Shown: piece after piece, positions 17,309-26,409 of the stretch
How positions within the stretch are numbered: the stretch's first letter is position 1
How the letters are laid out: every line of letters begins with the position of its first letter
NCBI RefSeq assembly: GCF_018614915.1
Contig: NZ_JAGGNU010000016.1
Coordinates: 16,828 to 80,827, forward strand
Length of the DNA stretch: 64,000 nt
From: Variovorax paradoxus
GTDB lineage: Bacteria > Pseudomonadota > Gammaproteobacteria > Burkholderiales > Burkholderiaceae_C
Reading direction: 5' to 3'
Notes under the pieces: model-generated
Told to the model about the DNA's origin: nothing
The model's database searches: none
What the model saw: the letters and a program-made list of their open reading frames with translations, nothing else
Program-made: the position numbers and the translations under genes

Positions 17309-18279
17309 TGGACGCGCTCTCGGAGACCCTTCGCGTGGTGCGGCTGGTCGGCGCCATCTTCATCAACGGCCGGTTCAGCGCGCCCTGGTGCTACCAGTCG
17401 CCGCGCGCCGATTCGGTGGCGCCGATCCTGGAGCCCGGTGCCGAGCGCGTGGTGATCTTCCACCTGATCACCGAAGGCGAGTGCTATGTCGAGCTCGCGG
17501 GCGAGCCGCCGGTGCACCTGATCGCGGGCGACGCCATCATCTTCCCGCAAGGCGATGCGCATCGCATGACTTCGCAGCCGGGACTGCCGCCGGCTACCGG
17601 CGGGCGGCTCGACGAGGTGCTGTCGCGCCGGCCGCGCCAACTGGCCTACGGCGGCGGCGGCGCGAGCACGCGCCTGGTGTGCGGCTACCTGGCCTGCGAC
17701 GCCCGTCTCGCGGGGATGCTGCTGGCGGGGCTGCCCGCGCTGGTCCGGGTCAACGTGCGCGGATCGAATGCCGGCACCTGGCTGGAGGCCTCGGTGCGCT
17801 ACGCGCTGGCCGAGGCGCGATCGCCGCGGCCGGGCGGCGCGGGCGTGCTGGCCAAGCTGTCCGAGGTGCTGTTCATCGAAGTGCTGCGCCTGTACATGAA
17901 CGAGCAGGGCGAGGGGCGCACCGGCTGGTTGGCAGGCGTGGGCGACCGGATCGTCGGGGCCGCGCTGAACGCGCTGCACAAGAACCCGGCCCATGCCTGG
18001 ACGCTGGACGAGCTCGCCCGCACCGCCGGCAGCTCGCGCTCGGTATTGGCCGAGCGATTCCAGCAACTGGTGGGCAGCTCGCCGATGCAGTACCTGACGC
18101 AGTGGCGCATGCTGCTGGCGGCCAATCTGCTGAGCCGCAGCAGCGCCCCGCTGGCGAGCATCGCGGAAGACGTGGGCTACCAGACCGACACCGCCTTCAG
18201 CCGCGCCTTCCGCCGCGAGTACGGCGCGCCCCCGGCGGCCTGGCGCCGGAGCCGTTCGATGCGCGCGCCGATGCAATGA
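17308..18279 (+). CDS. AraC-family regulator with N-terminal cupin domain
   Basis: Product of 323 aa. The N-terminal half is a cupin effector domain of the type found in AraC-like regulators (HLITEGECYVEL, HLIAGDAIIFPQGDAHRM). The C-terminal half has two helix-turn-helix motifs (WTLDELARTAGSSRSVLAERFQ and LASIAEDVGYQTDTAFSRAFRREYG). It shares overlaps with the OsmC gene before it (TGATG) and the FAD reductase after it (ATGA). An AraC regulator buried mid-operon suggests autoregulation of the unit. The signal is unknown. Confidence 0.87.
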   Translation: MDALSETLRVVRLVGAIFINGRFSAPWCYQSPRADSVAPILEPGAERVVIFHLITEGECYVELAGEPPVHLIAGDAIIFPQGDAHRMTSQPGLPPATGGRLDEVLSRRPRQLAYGGGGASTRLVCGYLACDARLAGMLLAGLPALVRVNVRGSNAGTWLEASVRYALAEARSPRPGGAGVLAKLSEVLFIEVLRLYMNEQGEGRTGWLAGVGDRIVGAALNALHKNPAHAWTLDELARTAGSSRSVLAERFQQLVGSSPMQYLTQWRMLLAANLLSRSSAPLASIAEDVGYQTDTAFSRAFRREYGAPPAAWRRSRSMRAPMQ

Positions 18280-19478
18280 ATTCGTGCGACGTGCTCGTGG
18301 TCGGCGCGGGGCCGGCGGGCAGCGCCGCTGCGCAGATGCTCGCGCATGCCGGATTCGACGTCGTGCTTTGCGACCAGCATGACTTTCCGCGTGACAAGGT
18401 CTGCGGCGACGCGCTGATTCCCGACGCGCACCGGGCGCTCGCGCAGCTCGGCGTGCAGGGCGAGGTGCTCGCCCGCGCCCGCAGCGCAAGGCACGTCGGC
18501 TGCGTCGCGCCGCGCGGCGGACGGATCGAGGTACCGGCTCGGCTGGCGGTACTGCCGCGCCGCGAACTCGACGACATCGTGCGCCGCGCGGCGCTGGCAG
18601 CCGGATGCCGCTGGCTCGCGCCGGCGCGCTTCGAGGCGCCGCTCCTCGATGCCGGACGGCGCGTGGCCGGCGCCCGGCTCAGGCTGGCCGGCGGCGGCCT
18701 GCAGGAACTGCGCGCGCGCTGGACCGTGCTCGCCACCGGCGCGGCCGCGCCTGCGTTGATCGCTGCCGGCGTTTGCATGCGGCGGGCGCCGAGCAGCTTC
18801 GCGCTTCGCGGCTACGTCAGGAACGAGGCGATGGCCGAGCGCATCACCGGCCTCGAAGTCGTGTGGCACCGCGCGCTGCGCCGCGGCTACGGCTGGATCT
18901 TTCCCTGCGGCGACGGCGTCTTCAATGTCGGCGTCGGCATCACGCGGCTCGACGAGGGCGCGTTCAACCTGCGCGCGCTGTTCGCGGAGTTCACGCGCCT
19001 GCACGCGCCGGCGTGCGAACTGGTGCGTGGCGGCAGCCTGCTCGGCGCGCTGAAGGGCGCGCCGCTGCGCTGTTCGCTCGAAGGCGCCCGCTGGTCGCGG
19101 CCCGGTCTGTTGGTGGCGGGCGAGGCGGCAGGCAGCACCTATTCGTTCACCGGCGAGGGCATCGGCAAGGCGCTGGAGACCGGCATGCTCGCTGCGCGCG
19201 CGCTGATCGAAGGCGGCGAGTCGGGGCGGCGCGATGATGCGGCGGCGGTGGGCGCGCGCTACGAAGCCGCGCTCGGCGCGCTGAAGCCGCGCTTCGCCGC
19301 CTACGCCGAGGCCAATCGCATCAACGAGCACCCGTGGCTGGCCGACCTCGTGATCTGGCGCGCCCGCCGCAGCGTGGACATCGTCGGTCGCCTCGCCGGC
19401 GTGCTCGAGGAAACCCAAAATCCAGGCAAGCTCGTGAGCCCGCGAGGGCTGGCGCGGCTGTTCCTGCCGCTGGGCTGA
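18276..19478 (+). CDS. Geranylgeranyl reductase-family FAD-dependent oxidoreductase
   Basis: Product of 400 aa with an N-terminal FAD fold VVGAGPAGSAAAQMLA. It also has FPRDKVCGDALIPDA, which is characteristic of the geranylgeranyl-reductase branch of flavoprotein monooxygenases, then GWIFPCGDGVFNVGVG and the second FAD motif LLVAGEAAGSTYSFTGEGIG. Members reduce isoprenoid double bonds or hydroxylate small molecules; the substrate here is not known. Start at 18276 overlaps the regulator stop (ATGA). It ends about 110 bp before the oxidase-cluster leader gene. Confidence 0.82.
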   Translation: MNSCDVLVVGAGPAGSAAAQMLAHAGFDVVLCDQHDFPRDKVCGDALIPDAHRALAQLGVQGEVLARARSARHVGCVAPRGGRIEVPARLAVLPRRELDDIVRRAALAAGCRWLAPARFEAPLLDAGRRVAGARLRLAGGGLQELRARWTVLATGAAAPALIAAGVCMRRAPSSFALRGYVRNEAMAERITGLEVVWHRALRRGYGWIFPCGDGVFNVGVGITRLDEGAFNLRALFAEFTRLHAPACELVRGGSLLGALKGAPLRCSLEGARWSRPGLLVAGEAAGSTYSFTGEGIGKALETGMLAARALIEGGESGRRDDAAAVGARYEAALGALKPRFAAYAEANRINEHPWLADLVIWRARRSVDIVGRLAGVLEETQNPGKLVSPRGLARLFLPLG

Positions 19479-19512
19479 CCGGGCGCGCGTCGACTTTAGG
19501 CGCGCCGCGGGC

Positions 19513-19541
19513 TTGCTAACAACCTCCCCCTGGCCTATAAG
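19513..19541 (+). promoter_or_regulatory. Candidate sigma-70 promoter of the cytochrome oxidase cluster
   Basis: TTGCTA (19513-19518) and TATAAG (19536-19541) are exactly 17 bases apart, 48 bases before the ATG at 19589 and downstream of the FAD reductase stop. This is one of the better promoter matches in the window. It separates the oxidase cluster from the preceding unit. Confidence 0.5.
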
Positions 19542-19588
19542 TGACCATGGTTTCTTTGTCTCGTCCCACGGCGAGGAAGGAGAGCACC

Positions 19589-20104
19589 ATGAAAAGACGC
19601 ATTTACTGGCTGATGCCGGATCCGGCGAGCGCCAGGCGAGCGATGCACGATCTCGTGCAGGCGCGCGTCGACGCTGCGCACATCCACTTCGCCGGTCCCG
19701 AAGGCATGGACATGAGAGGGCTCCATGCGGCCAACGCCTGGCAGACCTCGGACGTCGTCCATGCCGCCGAGAGCGGCCTGGTGATCGGCAGCGCCGTCGG
19801 CTGCGCCGTCGGACTGGTGGCTGCGCTCCTGTTCCCCGTCCTCGGCGAGGCGCCCGAATGGGGAACGGCCGTGCTCCTGGCCGTGCTCGGCGGCCTGGTC
19901 GGCGCCTGGTCGGCCAGCATGATCGGCATCTCCATTCCCAGCCCGCGGCTTGCGCGCTTCGATGGCGCGATCTCGCGCGGACAGATTCTCCTGATGGTCG
20001 ACCTGCCGCCCTCGCGCGTGCCGGCCATCGTCGCGCTGTTGCAAAGCTCGCATCCGGAGGCCCGCTTCGGAGGTGAGGAGCGGCTGGTCCCCGCGCTGCC
20101 CTGA
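19589..20104 (+). CDS. DUF1269-like membrane protein, 171 aa
   Basis: The N-terminal 60 residues are soluble (MKRRIYWLMPDPASARRAMH). A Gly/Ala-rich double hydrophobic stretch follows at about residues 68-115 (GLVIGSAVGCAVGLVAALLF, then VLLAVLGGLVGAWSASMIGI). A soluble tail ends the protein. This matches the pattern of DUF1269-type proteins, which are of unknown function. An AAGGAGAG site precedes ATG 19589. It is the leader gene of the terminal oxidase cluster, 45 bp before subunit II, so a role linked to that oxidase or its redox stress is possible but unproven. Confidence 0.7.
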   Translation: MKRRIYWLMPDPASARRAMHDLVQARVDAAHIHFAGPEGMDMRGLHAANAWQTSDVVHAAESGLVIGSAVGCAVGLVAALLFPVLGEAPEWGTAVLLAVLGGLVGAWSASMIGISIPSPRLARFDGAISRGQILLMVDLPPSRVPAIVALLQSSHPEARFGGEERLVPALP

Positions 20105-20149
20105 AGCGCGTGGACTGCGAATCGCCGATGACGAGTCGAGGTGCCACCC

Positions 20150-21304
20150 ATGATCATGGCCATCGTGCTCGCCGTCATCGTCGTCGGATCGGTGCTGTTT
20201 CACATTCTCAATCCCTGGTGGATCACGCCCCTCGCATCGAACTGGAAGTCGATGGACGACACCCTGACCATCACGCTGGTGATCACGGGCGTGTTCTTCG
20301 TCGCCATCAATCTATTCGTCGTCTACACGCTGGTGCGCTATCGGCACCGCGAGGGCGTGCGCGCGGTCCGGCAGCCCGAAAGCAAGTCGCTGGAGCGCTG
20401 GCTGATCGGCGCCACCACCGTGGGCATCATCGCGCTGCTCGCGCCCGGCCTGGTGGTGTATGCGAACTACGTCCGGACACCGCATGACGCCCTCACGCTG
20501 GAAGTGCTGGGCCAGCAATGGCAGTGGCGCTTCCGCTTCGCCGGGCCGGACGGCAAGCTGGGCTTGAGCGAGACGCGCTTCGTCAGCGCGACCAATCCCT
20601 TCGGCCTCGACCCCGCCGACGCGGCCGGGCAGGACGACATCCTGATCGCGGCCGACGAGATCCACCTGCCGCTGGGCAAGCCGGTGCACGTGCTGCTGCG
20701 CTCGCACGACGTGCTGCACGACTTCTACGTGCCGCCCTTCCGCGCCCGCATGAACATGGTGCCGGGACAGGTCAGCACCTTCTGGTTCACGCCGACCGTG
20801 GTCGGCCGCTACGAGGCGCTGTGCTCGCAGCTCTGCGGCGTCGGCCATCCCAACATGCGCGCCCATGTGGTGGTGGAGGACGCGGCGAGCTTCCAGGCCT
20901 GGCAGAAGGCGCTGCCGACCTTTGCCGCGATGCAGGCCAACGCGAAGGCGGCCGCCGCGGCGGTAGCCGGCGCCGGTTCGCTGCCCGAGCGCGGCCGGGC
21001 GCTGGCCGATGCCAAGGGCTGCGTGGCCTGCCACACGATCGACGGCAGCCCGCGGGTCGGGCCGACATGGAAGGGCCTGTACGGCAAGAACGAAAACATG
21101 AAGGACGGCTCCACCGCGCGGGTCGACGACAAATACCTGCGCGACTTCATCCGCGACCCGCAGGCGCGCGGCGTCAAGGGCTTCGCGCCGGTGATGCCGA
21201 AGATCGAGTTGAGCGACGAAGAGCTGGCCGCGCTGGTGGCCTACATCCAGACCCTCGGCGGCCCGCCGGCGCAGGCTCCCGGAGAACGGAAGGCAGAGCG
21301 ATGA
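20150..21304 (+). CDS. coxB: Cytochrome c oxidase subunit II fused to cytochrome c (caa3-type)
   Basis: Accepts electrons from cytochrome c and passes them through CuA to subunit I. The 384-aa product has two N-terminal helices, the periplasmic cupredoxin domain with RSHDVLHDFYVP and the CuA ligand set CSQLCGVGHPNM, and a C-terminal cytochrome c domain with CVACH and a probable distal Met in FAPVMPKIEL. The fused cytochrome marks it as caa3-type. ATG 20150 has a GAGG site; GTG 20141 is an alternative. The stop overlaps the subunit I start (ATGA). Confidence 0.92.
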   Translation: MIMAIVLAVIVVGSVLFHILNPWWITPLASNWKSMDDTLTITLVITGVFFVAINLFVVYTLVRYRHREGVRAVRQPESKSLERWLIGATTVGIIALLAPGLVVYANYVRTPHDALTLEVLGQQWQWRFRFAGPDGKLGLSETRFVSATNPFGLDPADAAGQDDILIAADEIHLPLGKPVHVLLRSHDVLHDFYVPPFRARMNMVPGQVSTFWFTPTVVGRYEALCSQLCGVGHPNMRAHVVVEDAASFQAWQKALPTFAAMQANAKAAAAAVAGAGSLPERGRALADAKGCVACHTIDGSPRVGPTWKGLYGKNENMKDGSTARVDDKYLRDFIRDPQARGVKGFAPVMPKIELSDEELAALVAYIQTLGGPPAQAPGERKAER

Positions 21305-23097
21305 GCGCAATACCCAGCCCCACCTCCACCACGCCCGACACCACTGCGCATCACGCGCCGCAGACATTCCTGACCCGCTACGTCTGGAGCCAGGACCACA
21401 AGGTGATCGCGATCCAGTACGCCTGCACGGCCATCGCCGTCGGCGTGATCGGCGTGGTGCTGTCGAACCTGATGCGCCTGCAGCTGGGCTACCCCGGCGC
21501 GTTCGAGTTCATCACGCCCGAGCGCTACTACCAGTTCGTCACCATGCACGGAATGATCATGGTGATCTACCTGCTCACGGCGCTGTTCCTCGGCGGCTTC
21601 GGGAACTACATGATTCCGCTGATGGTGGGCGCGCGCGACATGGTGTTCCCCTACCTCAACATGCTGAGCTTCTGGGTCTACCTGCTGTCGGTGGTGGTGC
21701 TGCTGGCGAGCTTCTTCGTGGCGGGCGGTCCTACCGGCGCGGGGTGGACGCTCTATCCGCCGCAGTCCATCCTGCCCGGCACGCCCGGCCACGACGGCGG
21801 CATCATCCTGATGCTGGTCTCGCTGCTGATCTTCATCGTGGCCACCACGATGGGCGGCCTCAACTACGTGACCACCGTGCTGCAGGCGCGCTGCAAGGGC
21901 ATGACGCTCTTGCGCATGCCGCTCACCGTGTGGGGCATCTTCGTCGCCACCATCCTCGCGCTGCTCGGCTTTCCGGCGCTGTTCGTCAGCGGCGTGATGC
22001 TGCTGCTCGACCGCGTCGCGGGCACCAGCTTCTTCATGCCGGCGCTGCTGTCGATGGGCAAGGCGACCCAGTACAAGGGCGGCAGTCCGCTGCTGTTCCA
22101 GCACCTGTTCTGGTTCTTCGGCCATCCCGAGGTCTACATCGTGGCGCTGCCGGCCTTCGGCATCGTCTCCGACCTGATCAGCGTGCACGCGCGCAAGAGC
22201 ATCTTCGGCTACCGCATGATGGTCTGGGCCATCGTCGCCATCGGCGGCCTGAGCCTGGTGGTGTGGGCGCACCACATGTTCGTCGCCGGCATGAACCCGT
22301 ACTTCGGCTTCTTCTTCGCCACCACCACGCTGATCATCGCGGTGCCCACGGCGATCAAGGTCTACAACTGGCTGCTCACGCTGTGGCGCGGCGACATACA
22401 CCTGTCGGTGCCGATGCTGTTCTCGCTGGCCTTCATCTGCACCTTCGTCATCGGCGGCCTGACCGGCCTGTTCCTCGGCAACGTGAGCGTGGACATCCCG
22501 CTCTCGGGCACCTACTTCGTGGTGGCGCACTTCCACATGGTGATGGGCGTGGCGCCGCTGCTGGTGGTCTTCGGCGGCATCTACCACTGGTATCCCAAGG
22601 TCACCGGCCGGATGCTGGACGACCGGCTCGGCCAGCTGCATTTCTGGATCACCTTCATCGGCACCTACCTGATCTATTTCCCGATGCACTACCTGGGCGT
22701 GCAGGGCATGCCGCGGCGCTACTACGACTTCGACAACTACCAGTTCATCCCGCCCTCGGCCTACAGCCTGAACACCTTCATCACCGTGGTGGCGCTCGTC
22801 GTGGGCGTGGCGCAGGTGCTGTTCATCTTCAACCTCGCCTGGAGCCTGCGCTACGGCCGGCGCGCCGATGGCAATCCCTGGCGCGCCGCATCGCTGGAAT
22901 GGCAGACGCCCCAGACGCCGCCGGTCCATGGCAACTGGGGGCCGGAGCTGCCGGTGGTCTACCGCTGGGCCTACGGCTACGGTGTGCCGGACGGCCCGAA
23001 GGACTACGTGGCGCAGAACGAGCCGCCCGAGGCCGGCGGCATGGAGCCCGAGGCCTATGCGGGCAAGGGCGACGAGATCCGGAGACCATCGACATGA
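21301..23097 (+). CDS. coxA: Cytochrome c oxidase subunit I
   Basis: Catalytic subunit of an aa3-family proton-pumping oxidase, 598 aa, about 12 or more helices. Heme and CuB ligands are all visible: MHGMIMV, FGHPEVYI (His-Glu-Tyr), WAHHMF and VVAHFHMVMG. The D-channel residues GARDMVFPYLNML and the Glu of GHPEV, plus the K-channel Lys in VPTAIKVYNW, place it in the A1 group. A hydrophilic C-terminal tail of about 70 residues is present. It overlaps subunit II by four bases and the following gene by four bases. Confidence 0.96.
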   Translation: MSAIPSPTSTTPDTTAHHAPQTFLTRYVWSQDHKVIAIQYACTAIAVGVIGVVLSNLMRLQLGYPGAFEFITPERYYQFVTMHGMIMVIYLLTALFLGGFGNYMIPLMVGARDMVFPYLNMLSFWVYLLSVVVLLASFFVAGGPTGAGWTLYPPQSILPGTPGHDGGIILMLVSLLIFIVATTMGGLNYVTTVLQARCKGMTLLRMPLTVWGIFVATILALLGFPALFVSGVMLLLDRVAGTSFFMPALLSMGKATQYKGGSPLLFQHLFWFFGHPEVYIVALPAFGIVSDLISVHARKSIFGYRMMVWAIVAIGGLSLVVWAHHMFVAGMNPYFGFFFATTTLIIAVPTAIKVYNWLLTLWRGDIHLSVPMLFSLAFICTFVIGGLTGLFLGNVSVDIPLSGTYFVVAHFHMVMGVAPLLVVFGGIYHWYPKVTGRMLDDRLGQLHFWITFIGTYLIYFPMHYLGVQGMPRRYYDFDNYQFIPPSAYSLNTFITVVALVVGVAQVLFIFNLAWSLRYGRRADGNPWRAASLEWQTPQTPPVHGNWGPELPVVYRWAYGYGVPDGPKDYVAQNEPPEAGGMEPEAYAGKGDEIRRPST

Positions 23098-23714
23098 CCG
23101 CGAGCGCCACGCTGCGCTTCGAAGAACGCGAGCGCGATCACGCGGCGGCCGCGAGCATCGGCCTGTGGGTGTTCATAGGCGTGGCCACCGCGTTGTTCTC
23201 GCTCTTCGCCACCGCCTACGTGATGCGCATGAGCGGCAGCGATGCCATCGCGCTGGCGCTGCCATGGCAGCTGTGGCTCAGCACGGCGCTGCTGGCGGCG
23301 GGTGGCGCGGCGCTTCGGCAGGCCGGCGCGGCGGCGCGCGCTGGCCGCGACCTGGCGCGCACGCGCCGGCTGCTGCTGGCCGGCGGCCTCTGCGCGCTGG
23401 CCTTCCTGGCGGTGCAGCTGTGGGCCTGGCAGGCGCTCCTCGCCGCGCAGGTGATGCCGGCCGGCAATCCGGGCGGCAGCTTCTTCTATCTGCTGACCGC
23501 GATGCACGGGCTGCACGTGGCCGGCGGCCTGGCCGGCTGGGCGTGGACCGCGCGCGCTGCGTGGCGACCGGCCGCGCGCCTGGCCGACCTCGCCTGGCGC
23601 ATCGGGCTGGTCGCGCGCTACTGGCGCTTCATGCTCGCGGTGTGGCTGCTGCTGTTCGCCATGCTGGCCTGGCTGACGCCCGAGGTGGCGCGCGTCATCT
23701 GCGGCACGGCCTGA
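23094..23714 (+). CDS. Cytochrome c oxidase subunit III-like protein (first paralogue)
   Basis: Product of 206 aa with five predicted hydrophobic helices. The motifs IGLWVFIGVATALFSLFATAY near the start, FFYLLTAMHGLHVAGG and ARYWRFMLAVWLLLF are the subunit III signatures in short form. Codon use matches the rest of the cluster. It begins within the last codon of subunit I and is followed 19 bases later by a second, longer subunit III. Both could be present in one complex, or one could replace the other. It is more divergent than the second copy. Confidence 0.82.
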   Translation: MTASATLRFEERERDHAAAASIGLWVFIGVATALFSLFATAYVMRMSGSDAIALALPWQLWLSTALLAAGGAALRQAGAAARAGRDLARTRRLLLAGGLCALAFLAVQLWAWQALLAAQVMPAGNPGGSFFYLLTAMHGLHVAGGLAGWAWTARAAWRPAARLADLAWRIGLVARYWRFMLAVWLLLFAMLAWLTPEVARVICGTA

Positions 23715-23733
23715 TCGTTTCGAGGAGCCCGCC

Positions 23734-24438
23734 ATGTACACCGCCGCATCGACCGCTTCCATGCCCGTGGTCCCGGCCGCCGCCCCGGCGCCGGCCGGCT
23801 GGCGCGGTCTGATCTCCGACTGGTCCTCCGACCGCGAAGCCTTCCACGTCTCGTGGGGCAAGGCGATGATGTGGATCTTCCTCCTGAGCGACACCTTCAT
23901 CTTCAGCTGTTTCCTCGTCGGCTACATGACGGTGCGCGTCTCGACCACGGTGCCCTGGCCCAATCCGAGCGAGGTGTTCGCGCTGCACGTGGCCGGCGCC
24001 AATGTTCCGCTGCTCCTGATCGCGATCATGACCTTCGTGCTCATCAGCAGCAGCGGCACGATGGCCATGGCCGTCAACTGCGCGTACCGCGGCGACAAGG
24101 TGAACGCGGCCACGCTGATGCTGGTGACCGCCACCTGCGGCGAGATCTTCGTCGGCATGCAGGCCTTCGAGTGGTCGAAGCTGATCATGGAGGGCGTGCG
24201 GCCCTGGGGCAACCCGATGGGCGCGGCGCAGTTCGGCTCGGCCTTCTTCATGATCACCGGCTTCCACGGGCTGCACGTGTCCTGCGGCGTGGTGTTCCTC
24301 TTCATCGTCGCCTTCAAGCTGCTGCGCGGCGACTACGACCGAGGCGGCAACTACCAGATCGTCGAGATCGCCGGCCTGTACTGGCACTTCGTGGACCTGG
24401 TGTGGGTGTTCATCTTTGCGCTCTTCTATCTCTGGTGA
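23734..24438 (+). CDS. coxC: Cytochrome c oxidase subunit III (second paralogue)
   Basis: Product of 234 aa with a Pro/Ala-rich N-terminus and about five helices. It has the subunit III signatures MMWIFLLSDTFIFSCFLVGY, MQAFEWSKLI, FMITGFHGLHVSCG and GLYWHFVDLVWVFIFALFYLW. The Glu in GEIFVGMQAFEW corresponds to the conserved lipid/proton-pathway region. It is nearer the classical family than the gene before it. Followed 11 bases later by a subunit IV gene. Confidence 0.9.
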   Translation: MYTAASTASMPVVPAAAPAPAGWRGLISDWSSDREAFHVSWGKAMMWIFLLSDTFIFSCFLVGYMTVRVSTTVPWPNPSEVFALHVAGANVPLLLIAIMTFVLISSSGTMAMAVNCAYRGDKVNAATLMLVTATCGEIFVGMQAFEWSKLIMEGVRPWGNPMGAAQFGSAFFMITGFHGLHVSCGVVFLFIVAFKLLRGDYDRGGNYQIVEIAGLYWHFVDLVWVFIFALFYLW

Positions 24439-24449
24439 GGACTACGACC

Positions 24450-24764
24450 ATGAACCCCGGCACCGGCCAGCAACATCCGATCAGCCTCTATCTGAAGATC
24501 TGGGGGCTGCTGTTCGTGCTCAGCACCATGTCCTACCTGGTGGACTACCTCCACTTGCAGGGCTATCTGCGCTGGGGCCTGATCCTCACCTTCATGCTGC
24601 TGAAGGCCGGGCTGATCGTCGCGGTCTTCATGCACATGGCGTGGGAACGGCTGTCGCTGGTCTATGCCATCCTGCTGCCGCCGCTCGCGCTCTTGGTGCT
24701 GGTGTTCCTGATGGCGGCGGAGGCCGGGCATACGCTCCTGGCGCGGCTCTCGTTCTTCAACTGA
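24450..24764 (+). CDS. Cytochrome c oxidase subunit IV family protein
   Basis: A 104-aa membrane protein with three helices (YLKIWGLLFVLSTMSYLVDY, LRWGLILTFMLLKAGLIVAVFMHM and an LLPPLALLVLVF segment). This is the usual layout of the bacterial subunit IV (CtaF/CyoD-like), which stabilises the oxidase. Last gene of the cluster; the next gene is convergent. No heme A synthase, heme O synthase or CtaG assembly gene lies in the cluster, so these must be supplied from elsewhere. Confidence 0.85.
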   Translation: MNPGTGQQHPISLYLKIWGLLFVLSTMSYLVDYLHLQGYLRWGLILTFMLLKAGLIVAVFMHMAWERLSLVYAILLPPLALLVLVFLMAAEAGHTLLARLSFFN

Positions 24765-24767
24765 GCT

Positions 24768-26396
24768 TCAGCGCCGCACCACGTAGCGCGTCACCACCGG
24801 CACCGTCTCGCCCTGGTGGAAGGCCAGGCGCCGCTCGCGCAGCGCCATGTCGGCCGCGGTCGCGCGGTGGAAGCGGCGCAGGTGCTCGGTCCACGATTCG
24901 TCGACGATCTCCTCGACGTAGCGGCCCGGCTCCGTAATGTCGTGCAGGAGCTCCCAGCCGATCGCGCCCTGGCCGAGGCGCGCGCGGCGCGTCTGCTGCA
25001 TCACCACGTGGAAGGCAGCGGCGCGCGCCGGGTCGATCATGTATTCGATGGTGATGACCACGCGGCCGTCCTCGATCGGCGCTTCGACCGGCGGGCCCGC
25101 TGCCCAGCCCTTGCGCGCCGGCCGGGTGTCGTCTTCGTCGCCGACGCCGTCGGTCACGTAGCGCAGCGCCACGAGCATGAACACCGTGCCGCTCCCGGCC
25201 GCGATGCCGAGGCTGATGTAGAGCGAGCTCATCTCCGCCACCTGGCCCCAGAGCGCGGCGCCGAAGGCGCTGGCGCCCATGATGGCCATCTGGTACATCG
25301 ACATGCCGCGCGCGCGCACCCAGTCGGGCAGCGCGAGCTGGGCCGAGACCGAGAGCGAATTCGCGACCGTGATCCAGGCCATGCCGCCGAGGAACATCGC
25401 CGGCACCGCGACCCAGGCGTTGGGCGCCACCGCCATCACCGCCGTGGCGCCGGACTGCAGCATGGCGCCGCGGATCACCAGCTGGTCGCGTGCCAGCGCC
25501 TGGCGCAGCCGCGGCAGGAACATCACGGCCAGGATGGCGCCCGAGCCCATCGCCGCCAGCAGCAGCGTGAAGGTGCCGGCCCCGCCGCCTTGCAGGTTGC
25601 GCGCCAGCAGCGGCAGCAGGGCGAGCAGCGCGGTCGAGTGCAGGAAGAAGATCGAGATGCGCGTGAGCACGGCGCGCATGCGTTGCGACTGGCGCACGAA
25701 CTGCACGCCCACGCGCATCGCGCTGATGAGCTTTTCGCGGCCCAGCGGATTGGGCTCGTGCTTGCGCTGCCAGCGCAGCACGATGAAGCCAGAGGCCACG
25801 CAGAGCACCGCGTTGAGCCCGAACACCCAGACGCTGCCCGCGCTCGCGATCAGCGTGCCGGCCAGGAGCGGCCCGACGATGCGCGAGGCGTTCATCGCCA
25901 GCCCGTTGAGCCCGAGCGCGGCCGGCAGGTGGGTGCGCGGCACCAGCTCGGGCACGATGGCCGAGAACACCGGCCAGCGCAGCGCCAGGCCGATGCCGTT
26001 GGCGAAGGTCAGCGCCAGCAGCAGCGGCGCGGTCATCAGGTCGAGCACCACGGCGCCGCAGAGCACGATCGCGGCGCCGGCCAGCCAGAACTGGGTCGCG
26101 ACCAGCCAGCGCCTGCGGTCCAGGATGTCGGCCAGCGCGCCGCTGGGCAGCCCGAGCAGGAACACCGGCAGCGTGGAGGCCGACTGCACCAGCGCGACCC
26201 AGATCGGCGAAGTGGTCAGCGAGGTCATCATCCAGGCCGCCGCCACGTCGTTCATCCACATGCAGACGTTGGCGACCAGCCAGGTGCTCCACAGCATGCG
26301 GAACACCGGCAGCTTGAGCGGTTCGAAGGGGCCGATGCGCGGCGGCTGCACGCGCGTCGGGGCGACGGGGGTTTCCTCGGGCGAGATCGGTGGCAT
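24768..26396 (-). CDS. MFS transporter of the EntS/MFS_3 type with C-terminal soluble domain
   Basis: Product of 542 aa. Residues up to about 410 form a 12-helix major facilitator unit (LKLPVFRMLWSTWLVANVCMWMND near the start; PSGALADILDRRRWL as the loop 2-3 motif), like enterobactin exporter EntS. The last 120 residues are soluble, starting near VVITIEYMIDPARAAAF and ending VPVVTRYVVRR, resembling the small ferredoxin-like domain found at the end of this subfamily. Substrate unknown. It starts 13 bases after the stop of an ABC permease gene on the same strand, so it may be the last gene of that operon. Confidence 0.83.
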   Translation of the reverse strand: MPPISPEETPVAPTRVQPPRIGPFEPLKLPVFRMLWSTWLVANVCMWMNDVAAAWMMTSLTTSPIWVALVQSASTLPVFLLGLPSGALADILDRRRWLVATQFWLAGAAIVLCGAVVLDLMTAPLLLALTFANGIGLALRWPVFSAIVPELVPRTHLPAALGLNGLAMNASRIVGPLLAGTLIASAGSVWVFGLNAVLCVASGFIVLRWQRKHEPNPLGREKLISAMRVGVQFVRQSQRMRAVLTRISIFFLHSTALLALLPLLARNLQGGGAGTFTLLLAAMGSGAILAVMFLPRLRQALARDQLVIRGAMLQSGATAVMAVAPNAWVAVPAMFLGGMAWITVANSLSVSAQLALPDWVRARGMSMYQMAIMGASAFGAALWGQVAEMSSLYISLGIAAGSGTVFMLVALRYVTDGVGDEDDTRPARKGWAAGPPVEAPIEDGRVVITIEYMIDPARAAAFHVVMQQTRRARLGQGAIGWELLHDITEPGRYVEEIVDESWTEHLRRFHRATAADMALRERRLAFHQGETVPVVTRYVVRR

Positions 26397-26409
26397 GGGT
26401 CTTTTTTCC

